DNA from: Pempheris klunzingeri
Taxonomy: Eukaryota > Chordata > Actinopteri > Acropomatiformes > Pempheridae
DNA: 64,000 nt
Assembly: GCF_042242105.1 (NCBI RefSeq)
Contig: NC_092030.1
Location: forward strand, 632,001 to 696,000
Direction: 5' to 3'
Shown here: one piece after another, positions 9,843 through 21,161 of the stretch
Layout: every line of letters starts with the position of its first letter
How positions within the stretch are numbered: the first letter of the stretch is position 1
The notes under the pieces: generated by a model
The model's input: only the letters and a program-made list of their open reading frames with translations
The model's database searches: none
Told to the model about the DNA's origin: nothing
Translations under genes and position numbers: made by a program

Positions 9843-10066
9843 TTAAGGTTTTAGGCAGCGGGTGTTTGTCCCTGAACGTGACGGCACTGAAATAGACAAA
9901 GTCATACGGGGTGCTGGCCTCGTCCTTCTGATGGTGGCCTGAGGCTCTGGGGGGGTGAAGGTGAACGTCACCACCAGAGTGTCTTCACAGTAAATAGTAA
10001 CAGAGGACTGAGTCACAGGGGCCTTTTCATTCGCTCCCATATTAACCTCCAGATATAAAGAGCAGC
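9843..10066 (-). pseudogene. Possible frameshifted remnant of a protein-coding sequence
   Basis: Reading the minus strand from about 10066, one frame gives a protein-like stretch (LYLEVNMGANEK, then SSVTIYCEDTLVVTFTF) up to a run of seven C at 9955-9949. Past that run a different frame gives another protein-like stretch (KDEASTPYDFVYFSAVTFRDK) to about 9845. A one-base slip in the homopolymer would join the two. I do not recognise the family. It could be a degraded gene copy, a real exon with a sequencing error, or chance. Confidence 0.3.
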
Positions 10067-10318
10067 GTAGTAAACCTATCTTTGGCCGCGATCCATTTCA
10101 GGCCATACAAGTCGGATTATAGCAGTGAGCAGCAGCAGAAAGGAGCGTCCATGATTGGCTGGTCTGTCCGAGGACTCTCTCTCACAGACATCGACTTGTT
10201 CTCAATAAAATATCTGATGGATAACAGAGCTGGAGGTTTTTCCTCTGTTGTGACAGCAGTGATCTCATGTGACCAGAGTTAATCCAGGAACTGAGAGTTT
10301 ATCAGTTGGCAGCAGAGG

Positions 10319-10319
<1 letters not shown>

Positions 10320-10371
<52 letters not shown>
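10320..10371. repeat. (GT)n microsatellite
   Basis: About 26 uninterrupted GT units. Confidence 0.95.
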
Positions 10372-10373
<2 letters not shown>

Positions 10374-11258
10374 CTGTCTGAGTGTGTTATCACTGCTGAT
10401 GCCACTTCTCCTGAAAAGAAGACATAATAAGTGTCATGATAATCTGATTCTGGGGACTCTGAAGTGTTGATTTGTCCTATTTATTTACATTTATATTTAT
10501 TATCTGTGCTGTGTGTGTGTGTGTGTTCATGCATGTACATGAATGATAGAATTATTTATTCTCATCATTTCAAGAGTTTTACAATCGTAGTTGAAATGAG
10601 GACATCAGACGTCTCTCCTTTATTACACGAGGAGGAGTATCTGTGTACAGAGGTGCAGTGGTCCTGGATGTGAACCAGCAGCTCTGTGTAAGCCAATAAT
10701 TCATCCTGACATCTTTCTGTGCTTTTCTGTGAGCTCGCCCCCCCAGTCCTTCTGCTGTGGACTCTGTGATGCTCTGAGGACGTTCACGTGTGCTTCAGTA
10801 TATCTGTTGGGATCAGGTCTCCACTGACTGAACAGCTGTTTGACAGACATGCAGGTACATTTCATATTTGAATCTTGCAATGATTCAACTTGTTTTCTTG
10901 TTGCTCCTACGGGGGATTTGAAGTTTTTCAAGTTTAGCTTCACAGGCGGATTTGTGCACTTTGCCCATAAACGTCTGACAGGCTTTATTAATCAGAAACT
11001 ACGACATCGACTCTCTGGGATTTTGTTTTATCTGCTGAAATTACATCACTTTAACCTGCAGGAGCAAACAGTGAAAGTCCCTCTCTTGGTTTATCCAAAT
11101 CTGTCACGTGTAGTTCTAATGATTCCAGGTGTCATAATTAGCTGCATCACATTCATTTGAATCTTTCCCAGATTTATTCTCTGCTGTCTAAGATTGATCA
11201 GTATCGATTTCAGTACTTTAAATTTGAGCCATTTGAGGAAACTCAAAGGCGTCGGGTA

Positions 11259-11262
<4 letters not shown>

Positions 11263-11335
<73 letters not shown>
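11263..11335. repeat. (TG)n microsatellite
   Basis: About 36 TG units, 105 bp upstream of the first CRX/OTX-type core in the rbp4l promoter. Confidence 0.95.
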
Positions 11336-11336
<1 letters not shown>

Positions 11337-11439
11337 CTGCTCAGACATGCATGTGCCTGTTTTATTGTGCCTCCAATCAGTTACATAAAGGACTAATTGT
11401 TTTTACGGTAACTCTTGGGCAGGTTTGAACGTAGAGGCC

Positions 11440-11552
11440 AGATTACAGTGAGGATTTCGCCCCAACAGGATTACCTCTAGATTTAAGCACCTTATTTAGT
11501 TCTAAGCAATGAAAATCAGCCATAAGCTCGTCTGTGGAGTGAGTATATAAAG
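11440..11552 (+). promoter_or_regulatory. rbp4l (purpurin) promoter with CRX/OTX-type sites and TATA box
   Basis: TATATAAAG begins at 11544, about 30 bp before the likely start of a non-coding first exon. Upstream, GGATTA at 11468-11473 (TAATCC on the other strand) and AGATTA at 11440-11445 match the core bound by CRX/OTX photoreceptor homeodomain factors. Purpurin is a photoreceptor product, so these sites fit. Transcription start and factor binding are inferred. Confidence 0.6.
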
Positions 11553-11574
11553 GCTGCCTGACACCAAAGACCCA

Positions 11575-11639
11575 ATCTGGTGGATAACCACGTCCAGCCG
11601 TAGAATCAGAACCACTTTTGCTTCTTTGACCCAAAGCAG
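11575..11639 (+). other. rbp4l: rbp4l non-coding first exon (5' UTR)
   Basis: The stretch ends in CAG followed by the donor GTGAGA at 11640. The intron would end at the TATAG acceptor at 12040-12041, just before the start codon at 12043. The 5' boundary is estimated from the TATA box. Confidence 0.55.
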
Positions 11640-12042
11640 GTGAGACACCGACGTTTCTTTTCATTTGACGACAGTTTTTAATGACAGTTTGCCTTCACGG
11701 TACTCGTTTGGAGATTTCTTCAGATGCTATCAGTGGAGAAACACTGTGAAATAAGAGCTGATCCTCACTGAGCTGTCTGATGTCGTGTTTCTGGTGCAGA
11801 CATGATTATTAGACTTATTGGACTATTAGTCATACAGTGCTACTGTTTTCTTTTTCTCATGTCTTCTATATATTGTTGCATTCGTGCTTAATTAGTACGA
11901 GAGCTCATTGGTCGGTTTGTCCTGAGACCCAAACATGCACAGGTTTGTGTGGAGGAATGATCTTTATATCCAGCAGCCAGGTAGAAATGCTCCCACAGCC
12001 CGACTCTGGTCCGGACACGCTGACATGTGTGTTTGTTATAGA

Positions 12043-13297
12043 ATGGGATCCTCTCAGCTGGCCCTGCTGCTGGTCCTGCTGTCCTGCGTAGAGCGCTGTC
12101 TGTCCGCCTCCTGCGTCGTCGACAGCTTCACAGTCAAAGAGGACTTCGACCCCCAGAGGGTGAGCGAGCTGAAAACACACAGCGTGCATGTTGGAAGAAA
12201 GGGAGTGAACTAATCCCTGACTTTCTTCCTCCTCTCTGTAGTATGCAGGGAAGTGGTACGCACTGCAGAAGAAAGACCCAGAGGGCCTGTTCCTGCAGGA
12301 CAACATCTCAGCTGAGTACACCATCGACGATGATGGCTCCATGACGGCCTCCTCCAAAGGACGCGTCACTCTGTTTGGGTAAGTCAGGGGGATGACAGAG
12401 CCTTTCCCCTGCCATAAAGTCATAAAAGGCACTTTAAAAAGGTGAAACCAGCTGGCGTCAGTGCTCCTTAAGCCCCCCCTGATTAGGGCGAAGGGTCACT
12501 TTGGCCACAGAGACCTTCTTGATCTTCTGTAAAGCCTGGAGAGGTAGAGCGGTTAAGAGAGGTGCTCAGGTTGTGCTCATGGTCCACCCAAAGATTTAAC
12601 TCAGGAGCAGGTTAACTTTCTAGAAGCACATTGTGAACAGCATTAGCCACAGGACGGCTTCTGCTGGGATTACGGAGGATTAGGGGGAGAAATGGGTTTT
12701 TACAAGGAATGTGGGCTTCAGTGCACTTTTACAAACAAACTTAAGACCTTCAGCTGGTTTAAGTGCTGCCGCCTGGAGCAGAGAGCCGTTTAGGCTTCGT
12801 GATGAGGAGCCGTCACCTCAGCGTTCACATGGTTGGATGTTCCTTGGTGACGTGTGTGCTCTGCTGCAGCTTCTGGGTTGTGTGTGCTGACATGGCCGCC
12901 CAGTACTCCGTCCCCGACCCCTCCACCCCCGGCAAGATGTTCATGAACTACCAGGGACTGGCCAGCTACCTGTCCAGTGGAGGTCAGCCGTGCACAAACG
13001 TCGCCCTCACATCCCTCTCATATCTCCCCCTTCCACCTCACCCTCTCTAAGCTCTCCCTCTCCGTCCAAACAGGTGACAACTACTGGGTGATCGACACAG
13101 ACTACGACAACTACGCCATCACCTACGCCTGCCGCACCCTGAAGGAGGACGGCAGCTGCGAGGACGGCTACGCCCTCATCTTCTCCAGGAACCCCCGCGG
13201 CCTGCCTCCCTCCATCCAGCGCGTCGTCCGTCAGAAACAGGACGACATCTGCATGGCCGGACAGTTTCAGCCCGTGCTGCAGTCTGGAGCCTGCTGA
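12043..13297 (+). CDS. rbp4l: Purpurin, retinol-binding protein 4-like (secreted lipocalin)
   Basis: Four coding exons: 12043-12159, 12242-12378, 12870-12982 and 13074-13297. All introns are GT-AG and the phases join cleanly, giving 196 residues, the length I remember for purpurin. Residues 1-22 form a signal peptide with a Leu-rich core. The lipocalin GxW motif is YAGKWYA at 40-46, followed by [12 protein letters not shown], shared with RBP4. Other family segments are CADM, TDYDNYA and [10 protein letters not shown]. The C-terminus stops at SGAC, as purpurin does, without the longer RBP4 tail. Purpurin is secreted by photoreceptors, binds retinol and supports retinal cell adhesion and survival; that is family knowledge. 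It is called purpurin rather than RBP4 because of YAGKWYAL, the [12 protein letters not shown] region and the SGAC end. The start was chosen because it opens the signal peptide directly after a splice acceptor. Confidence 0.93.
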
Positions 13298-13511
13298 AGG
13301 GCGACAGACGGGAGAGGGTGAGGCCGAGAGGCCAGCCGGCTGCAGGAGAGAGAGAGCGTGTGTGACAGTGTGTGTGTGTGAGAGTGATAATGTGCAGTGG
13401 ATGGACAGATACAACACATACACAGGAGAGAGAGGAGAAGAGTTGTTTTCTGTCCGTCCACTGTTTGTCTGAGGAAAATGTTTCTGCTGCTGCACTGAAC
13501 GTGACGGTTGA

Positions 13512-13517
13512 AATAAA
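13512..13517 (+). terminator. rbp4l polyadenylation signal
   Basis: AATAAA lies 215 bp after the stop codon, with a T-rich stretch following. The cleavage site should lie near 13530-13540. Confidence 0.7.
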
Positions 13518-14510
13518 AAATATTTTTCTAAACAAATCTCCCCTGATTCCTCCTCCTTTTTCTGCACGTTCTCTTCCCAGACATGTGTCACTGAATGTGT
13601 TTGCACGAAGCAGAGCTGCTGGGAGGCCTGAAGAAACATGTTGATCCGTCCTGAGAATGCACTGAGCAGTAATGTGCTTACTGGTGGTCTGATGCTCACA
13701 GACCTTAGTCCTATTACACTAATTCTACTGTTAGGCCATCAGTGTGCCGCGGGGGTCAGGGGTCGTGTCGGGAGCTCTCTGACAGGAGAGTGAAGCCTCA
13801 CAGGCTGGAAGAAGCAGCACTTTGATGGTTCGTGTTTCTCCTTCTGCTCCGTCACTAAGTTGGTAAAATGTGGACGTCTGAAACAGAAGTGAGATGGCTG
13901 AGGGTGGGGGAGGCGGACAGACGGACGGAGACTGTTTGTTTGGCTGGTGTGTAATCCTGTTGGTGTTGTGCAACAAGCCGGACAGCGATGTGCTAAAGCC
14001 AATAATGCCGACACATTATCGTAAATCAACTCCTGCTGTTTCAGTCACAGCCCTGGGCTCACTGAGGTTCTGTCACTGACTGACATTCTCATGCAGGTGA
14101 AGTGAAGCCTGCTGGGACACCAAACCCAAAGATCATACGGGGGGGGGAATCAGCAGCAGCAACAGAGAAAACACATTCCTCTTCCTATTTCCTTTATAAC
14201 ATCGAGGCACACTTCATTTGTCCTTCCACCCCAACAGGACACCGTGGAAACGATGGTGACATTTGATGCGCCTGCCTAAAGTCAAAAGTAACTTTGGAGA
14301 AGCATAAACAGCACAGTCACACATGTGCCCCAGGGGATTGTGGGTAATCTGTGTGAGTGGTGACACTGGTTGGCGGACAGTGTGTGAGGGCACCAGGCCA
14401 AAGCTGCAGTTAGCCTGCCGGTAAACGAGCTTAGCTCTGAGACGATCCACCGTTTGACCATCTGTGGAACACAACAGCTGAACCCAGCAAGGTTTCACTG
14501 CTGTCACCAG

Positions 14511-14640
14511 ATCCCCTGATGTCTTCTGTCCCAGTGGATCCCCTGATCCCCTGATGTCTTCTGTCCCAGTGGATCCCCTGATCCCCTGATGTCTTCTGTT
14601 CCAGTGGATCCCCTGATGTCTTCTGTCCAAGTGGATCCTC
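14511..14640. repeat. Minisatellite, unit about 36-45 bp
   Basis: Four copies of a unit containing CCCTGATGTCTTCTGT and CAGTGGATC. The unit length varies because ATCCCCTG is doubled in some copies. The last copies carry single substitutions. Confidence 0.85.
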
Positions 14641-14779
14641 CTGTGTCCTGCTGGATCAATAAACATCAGCATCACTTTTGATCTGAATCTCAAACCAAAC
14701 AACCAAAAAGCAAAAAAAGCAGATCACCATAACAGATTTACATTCGTGATTTACCTGCCTGAACCAGGTGAGGCTCCAA

Positions 14780-14843
14780 CTAAAGAGCAGTCAGCCTAAA
14801 GAGCAGTCAGACTAAAGAGCAGTCAGACTAAAGAGCAGTCAGA
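14780..14843. repeat. 16-bp tandem repeat, four copies
   Basis: CTAAAGAGCAGTCAGA is repeated four times head to tail. One copy ends in C instead of A. Confidence 0.9.
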
Positions 14844-16450
14844 CTTTATGGTCCTTTCACTCTGCAGCAGTCTGACAAAGAAACCTCAGACAAGTTGTTC
14901 CTGGATCTTTATCCTTATATCAGCCGGTGGTCCTGACTTTATCCCTCTGCCCTGAGTGATTTTACTGTGTGAATGTTGGTAACAGCACACCTTCCTCTGC
15001 TGGAGAGACTACTAGAATAAGATGTGTCCACTAGAGTGCACTCAAACCTCAAGACCAGCTGGAGGCAGACAACTAAACCACAGAATGAAGTTAGCGTTTG
15101 GTGAACAATTTGAGAAGCAGAGGAGCAGGAGAGAGAGAGAGAGAGCAGCTAGACGGGCGAGGACAGCTGTGCTCACATGCACTAACATGCACATGGAGCC
15201 AACAAAACACCAGTCTTTATTTTGAGTGTTTTCTCTGATGTGTGTCCAGAGGATGCCGTGTGTCACTGGATCTATCAGAGCACAGAAAAGAGCCCGTCAA
15301 CTGTCAGCTAGAGTGTGGGATAACAGCTTAATCAGTGCATGGACTTAATTTCTGGGAGAAAGTGTCAATAAAATGCCTCCATGGCAGTTTAACAGAGGGA
15401 TTGTCTGGGTTGGGTGAGCCACAGTGGATGTTCTCTCTCTCTGTGTGGCTCTAAAGCCTCAGTTTGTTTTCTCACCGTTGACATTCGGTCCAGTCGTCCT
15501 GTGCAGGGTCGGTGTCGGTCCCTCGGCGTCGTGTCATTATGAGGATAAACTGGGGGAGGGACGGAGGGTGTCGGCCACTCTGAGGTAATTGTTGCTATTG
15601 TGTTTGTGAATGTGGGCTCAGGGTGGGGATCAGATTTAACCTGACCGAGGGGCTTTTGTTCACATCAGGGAAAAATGAAAGACAGCAGAAAGGACGATGT
15701 GACTCCACGTTACAGTTCAGACTGTTAGAAGAAGGAGGGTCTGTCTGTTTTGATACTGGGCCTGCTTTTAAAACATCACCAGACCTCTTAATCCGATGAT
15801 CCGTCTGCCTCCTTCTCACCTCTGTCGTCATCCTCTCTCTGCGTCTCTCTAAAGGTCAGAAGCTCAGCGCCCGAGTTCACCTGCTGACGTCATCGAAGAG
15901 ATGTAAGACGACACAAACAAGCTTCTGCAGGGGAAACACACACACACACACACACACACACTAACTGTAGTAAAGACTCTCATCCAATAGACTGTTGGAC
16001 ACACTGCAGTTTTAGTGTTTCAATGGATGTCTAGTTAGCAGAGTTTTCCTCAGAGGTGATATTTGTTCTGCTCAGGAGACAAAGGGACGACGATGAATGT
16101 TTTAATAAACTGTTCACGGTCACATTTCTTATTGCTGTTTCAACAACTTCTCTATTTTTCTACGTGGTTATGTGCAAATGAGCCTCAGCCTTTTAATACA
16201 AGCGAGAAGGAAGCTGGAAGTTAAGCGACAGCAGAAAAGACCTGAAACAAGTTGAGATGAGAAAACAACAGGTTCAGAACTTCACTCTCATTATCAGAAT
16301 GTGTCGTGGCGGCTCTGCAGTGTTTTAAAGGTCCTGAACGCTGTTCCTTTATATTATGAATCAGGTGTCACTTGATTAGAAGGGTGGGTGAAATAATAAG
16401 AGCTGCTGATGCTGCTTAAATTACTGTTATTACCACCATACATTTCTCCT

Positions 16451-16488
16451 GTCTGTCTGTCTGCCTGTCTGTCTGCCTGTCTGTCTGA
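16451..16488. repeat. CTGT/CTGC tetranucleotide tract
   Basis: About nine units of TGTC, with TGCC variants spaced regularly. Confidence 0.85.
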
Positions 16489-16755
16489 GCTCGGGGGTCC
16501 TGACCCTCTGGAAACAGACGTCCAGGCTCAGTCTGGATGTTAAAGCACAGTGGAGGTCGTTACAGCGAACATCTTTGTAATATCATCGAGTTCCTTCTGT
16601 CATCAGGCCGTTTTAGTTTTGACCCCAGGTAAGAAAGGTCACGACCTTAAACTAAAGTTTCTTCAGGTGCTTATTAAAGGATCATCTGACACAATAGACT
16701 CACATTTTTTCCTCTCAGGTGGAGCCGAGAAAAAAAGGAAAAAGGAAAACGCCTG

Positions 16756-16758
<3 letters not shown>

Positions 16759-16818
<60 letters not shown>
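16759..16818. repeat. (CA)n microsatellite
   Basis: About 30 uninterrupted CA units. Confidence 0.95.
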
Positions 16819-16820
<2 letters not shown>

Positions 16821-17410
16821 TCATTCCTCCCCTCTCACTGTCATCATTATAAGAGTCTCTGATGAGAGACCTGCAGTCTGTTCTGTGGCTGATGGAGACG
16901 TTACTTCACACCTGAACTCCCCTCAGCAGATGTGTCCACCATCATAATAACTGTTACAACAGCACTAATTATAAAGCAAATGTTTCTCTCCGTTTCATCT
17001 CTGCTTTCATCACTGTGGCTGCAGTCCTCGTTAAAATGTTAAAAATCCTGTCATTAGTTAAAGTCAAAATGGTTCAGTCCTACTGAGTGAATGCACAAAG
17101 TCTCCTCATCCTACAGCCTGACTCTGCTGCACATCTCAGACCAGATAAAGAAAGAAATAATATATCATAATGCAATGTCTGTTGTTCTTTTGTAAAAACA
17201 AATCTGTGTCATGTCATGTTCTAAGGATGGTCCATCCATCCGTCAGTCTGTCGGTCCTGAGATTACACTGCATAAATAAAGATCACTGACTGATTGGTGG
17301 TGCCCAGATGATGAATCCTTCCTCAGCTCATGATATTAATGTGATGGTGGATGTTCACTAGGTATTGTGCTGATGTCAGAGAGGCAGACAAACTGTGGGT
17401 TAAACAAACT

Positions 17411-17416
17411 TTTATT
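17411..17416 (-). terminator. Keratin gene polyadenylation signal
   Basis: AATAAA on the minus strand (TTTATT as given), about 500 bp after the keratin stop codon. It places the 3' end of the transcript near 17390-17400. Confidence 0.55.
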
Positions 17417-17909
17417 TAGAGTACAAACACAAAAATGACAAAGACAATGAAACGATAGTAAAAGGAGTAAAGTTATGCATTACATTTAGTAAAGTAAACT
17501 TTTCCACACTAGGAAATAAATATTGTGGTTCACTACACAGCATCATATTAGTAAAACAGGATGAAGGAGGTCATTTTCTCTCACACACACTCTTTTCTAT
17601 TCAAACGGAGTATAAGCATGCACAGCTACGGCAGGACCGGACTGAAGTTTGTGGCATTTTCTCCAGGAACAAAAAGGAAATGATCAAAATGTTACTGATA
17701 ATTGGACTGTAAGGAAACATTCCTCTAAAGACACAAAACATTCATAGTCGGCCACACGCCCCCCCGCGAGGCCCCGTCCAGACAATCGTTTCTGTGCTGC
17801 AAGGATAGATGAGGCTCCAAAGGATGCTCCACAGCTAAGGTGTAATATCATGACGCTAATATCTGCATGTCTTCTCTCCCTCGTCGATCTTTATCTTCTC
17901 TCCCTCGTC

Positions 17910-20900
17910 TTATTTCTTGGTCTCCTCGATCTGCTCCACCTCGCTGGACTCGTCCACCACTTTGCCGTTGACCATCGTCTGCGTCACCACCTTCACAATC
18001 TTCCTGGTGCGGACGTCGGGCTCCTCTGCACAGAAACAGAAGTGACAGATGACAACATGAGCTTCACAGAGCTGACAAACAGAGAAGACATGCAGTTTGA
18101 GATTAAATGAAGAACAAACGACATGAGTTATTTGAATTGGGCCTCTCTGATGTATGAACTGTGCTGAACTGGACTGGTGTGATTCTTGGTTTGAACGAAC
18201 AGCTTTCACTGTCCTCACTGCGGTCTGTCACTCTGTTTTCTTTTCTCCTCTGAAGTTCTGAGACGAAGAGAAACGTTTTCAAAGCACCTTGCAGAGCGTT
18301 AATCCAGCAGCGTGAGTCACTCGGATTAAGACGCAGTTACAACACAATGTTTTCACACCCACGTTTGTTGCTACAGGAGCTGAGCTGCTGGCTGTGAGTG
18401 CATTGTTTTCAGGCTGATAAAACATCCATTAGATCTGAGCCTTTTGGGTGTGTGGCTGTGTGCAACAGATGCCGAACAAACATTTGTTCAGCTTATCTCC
18501 TCCATCACTGCTGCTTGAGTCACTCTTTACCTTCCCAATGTTTCCTTCAGGTGGTGATAAGATGGATTCAAGATAATAAAAGTCACCAATGCTTCAAGAC
18601 GTGGAGTACTCACTTTTCGGTGGAGGAGGAACTTCCTTGATTCTGAGGGGGAGAAAGTGAAGGTGTTCATATTAGATTTGGATTGACTTTAAAGGAATAG
18701 TTCAGCATTTTTGGAAACACTTATTTTTGCTCTCTTGCTGAGAGCTGCGGTGAGAGGATGGATACCACTGTCATGTCTGGTTAGCTTGTGATAAAGAATG
18801 GAGACCAGGGGAAAATAGCTAGTGTGGCTCCATCCAAAGTTAACAAAACCCACCAACCACCACCTCTAATGGTCACAGTTTGACCTTTAATAACCCAAAA
18901 CGTCTGATAGTGACCATCACTTTGTTCTCTCTAACATAACGACATGAGGAGTGGCCTGTTGGTTCTCTTGGTACTAAACAACACCACCTTAGCTAAAATG
19001 CTGACATTAATCTTTGCATTAATGATTTTTTGTCAGAAACTGGTGAAAACTCACGTTTCCTCTCCCTCCAGCAGGCGCCTGTAGGTGGCGATCTCCATTT
19101 CCAGGTTCTGCTTGATGCGGAGGAGCTGCTCGTAGTCGGTCTTGGTGCGCTGCATGTCCAGCCTGAGCTGGGAGAGGTCGTCCTCCAGCTGGTTCAGGGT
19201 GGCCTGCAGACGCTCCATCTCGCCACTGTATTTCTGCCCCGTCTCGCCCACGTTGCCCTCCAGAGCTGCTATCTGAGGAGAGGAAGGGGGCAGTAATGAG
19301 GCTGACCTGCCTTATCCTCACAGCTGGGTTTAGCAGATGAACGACTGGTGCTGTGTGAACGATCGTTGTCCCAATCAAGAAATGCCCCAAATGATTCATA
19401 ATTCTGTGAGTCTGTGAGCAGCGTGCAGTAATGTGATGCTTCAGGTTGGCTGGGATTAAAGTTTCTGCCTGTTCCACCTCTTCACAAGGTGTTTTCCAGT
19501 GTCTCCTGGTGCTGATCCACCATCCTGATCCTGACGAGGCCGCGGCATCCAGAACAAACATTCGCTGCTCAGACACGATTACCCCCCTCAGCACAGAAAC
19601 TCACCCCAACACAGGTTAGCTACCAAAGCCAGTATGTTCTCGCATGGCTTGGCAGCGTGGGAGAACATGTTTACTGTCAACACAGGATTACAAGACACAA
19701 AAACACAACTCTCTTTCCCAGACGCTGATGTGATACGGCAGCACGGAGACGCACAAATTAAGAGAACTGGTCCAACCGAGACTGAACCTGTAAAGATTTT
19801 CTGTGTTGTCATTCGACAAATCCCTCATAAGACCCGTCTGTCGTTAACACAACACCATTCCTCATCGTGGCTTTGTGTGAAGGTAATGCTCAGAACGATT
19901 TCTTAAGATCACAGTTGTGGTGTTTGCACAGCTTTGGGCACATTAGAGTGTGTTTGCACAGCTCCAGATGCAGAAGCATCGCCTGCACGGTTATTTTTAA
20001 ACCAAAACACGTCCATGTGATGCTTCGTCTGCAGGTGAGTCCCTCCTGGCACCACCTGCATGTTCCTCAGGTTTTATTCTCATGGAGCCAAACGGTTGGA
20101 AAGCTCACACCCTGACAGCTCACCTGTTTGTGCAGACTCTCCAGCTCCACCTCCAGGGTCTGCAGGAAGCGCTGCCTCTCCACCAGCTCGTTCTGAGCTC
20201 CCCTCAGAGCCTCGTTGCTCTCCTTCACCTCGTTCTGCACCGTCTCCAGCTGGACGGGACACAACAAGACCACATGAAACACACCATACTGCTCTGATTG
20301 AGTGATTCTGCTCTGTCTTCTCTGAATACAGTAACTGCCTTCATCTTATATAAACTTGGATACAGCAGGAAAAGACTGCCAGGTGTGTTTCTGTAATAGA
20401 CATTTCAGGACATCTTCTCCCTGCGTTCAGACAGATCAATCCCTCCGCACGAGTCCCATTTCAGTAACTCATGTGATTAAAGAAACCTCTGCTGTCACGA
20501 GGGAGAAGTTTCTCCTCACACCTTCTTGCGGTACCACTGGTCCGTTTGCTCCTTGTTCTTCTTGACGATCCCCTCATACTGGGAACGCAGGTCGGACAGG
20601 ATGGTGCCCAGGTCCGGGCCGCTGCACCCAGAGTCCACCTCCACATTCACCTCATCTCTGGCAATACGAGACTTCATCTGCTCCATTTCCTGCAGGGGGG
20701 GAGGGGGGGGAAGCAGCTTTAACATCAGACACTACTGCACTTCATTCTGTGTGTGGCTGCTAAACTGTGGTGTTTTAAATGTTTAAATGTTTAAATGTTA
20801 ATTAATGAATTATTATTGTCTGTTTCTGTAGCTGGTGTGAAACAGTACTTTGATTCATCCTGTGTACACTCAGGGAAATGACAATAAAATGAGTCTTGAA

Positions 20901-20934
20901 TCTCTTCTTCTTAAACTTGAGTTAAAGTTGGACC

Positions 20935-20977
<43 letters not shown>

Positions 20978-21096
20978 AGCAGTCAACATGTGAATCCAAC
21001 ACCGCAGGCCAGCAGAGAGGATGTGAGCACATCTTCATAATTTAGATGTTCTCCATCAATAATTGATGGGACAGAGCTCCCCTTACCTCTGGCCTT

Positions 21097-21161
<65 letters not shown>

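Larger units (their letters stand above)
8862..11439. other. Intergenic region between retrotransposon and rbp4l
   Basis: About 2.6 kb without a confident gene. It holds a CAGA tetranucleotide array, a possible frameshifted coding remnant at 9843-10066, and two (GT)n arrays at 10320-10371 and 11263-11335. The rest is unremarkable. Confidence 0.6.
13541..17394. other. Intergenic region between convergent rbp4l and keratin genes
   Basis: About 3.9 kb without a recognisable gene. It holds two minisatellites (14511-14640 and 14780-14843), (CA)n at about 15936-15960 and 16759-16818, and CTGT tetranucleotides at 16451-16488. Confidence 0.6.
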
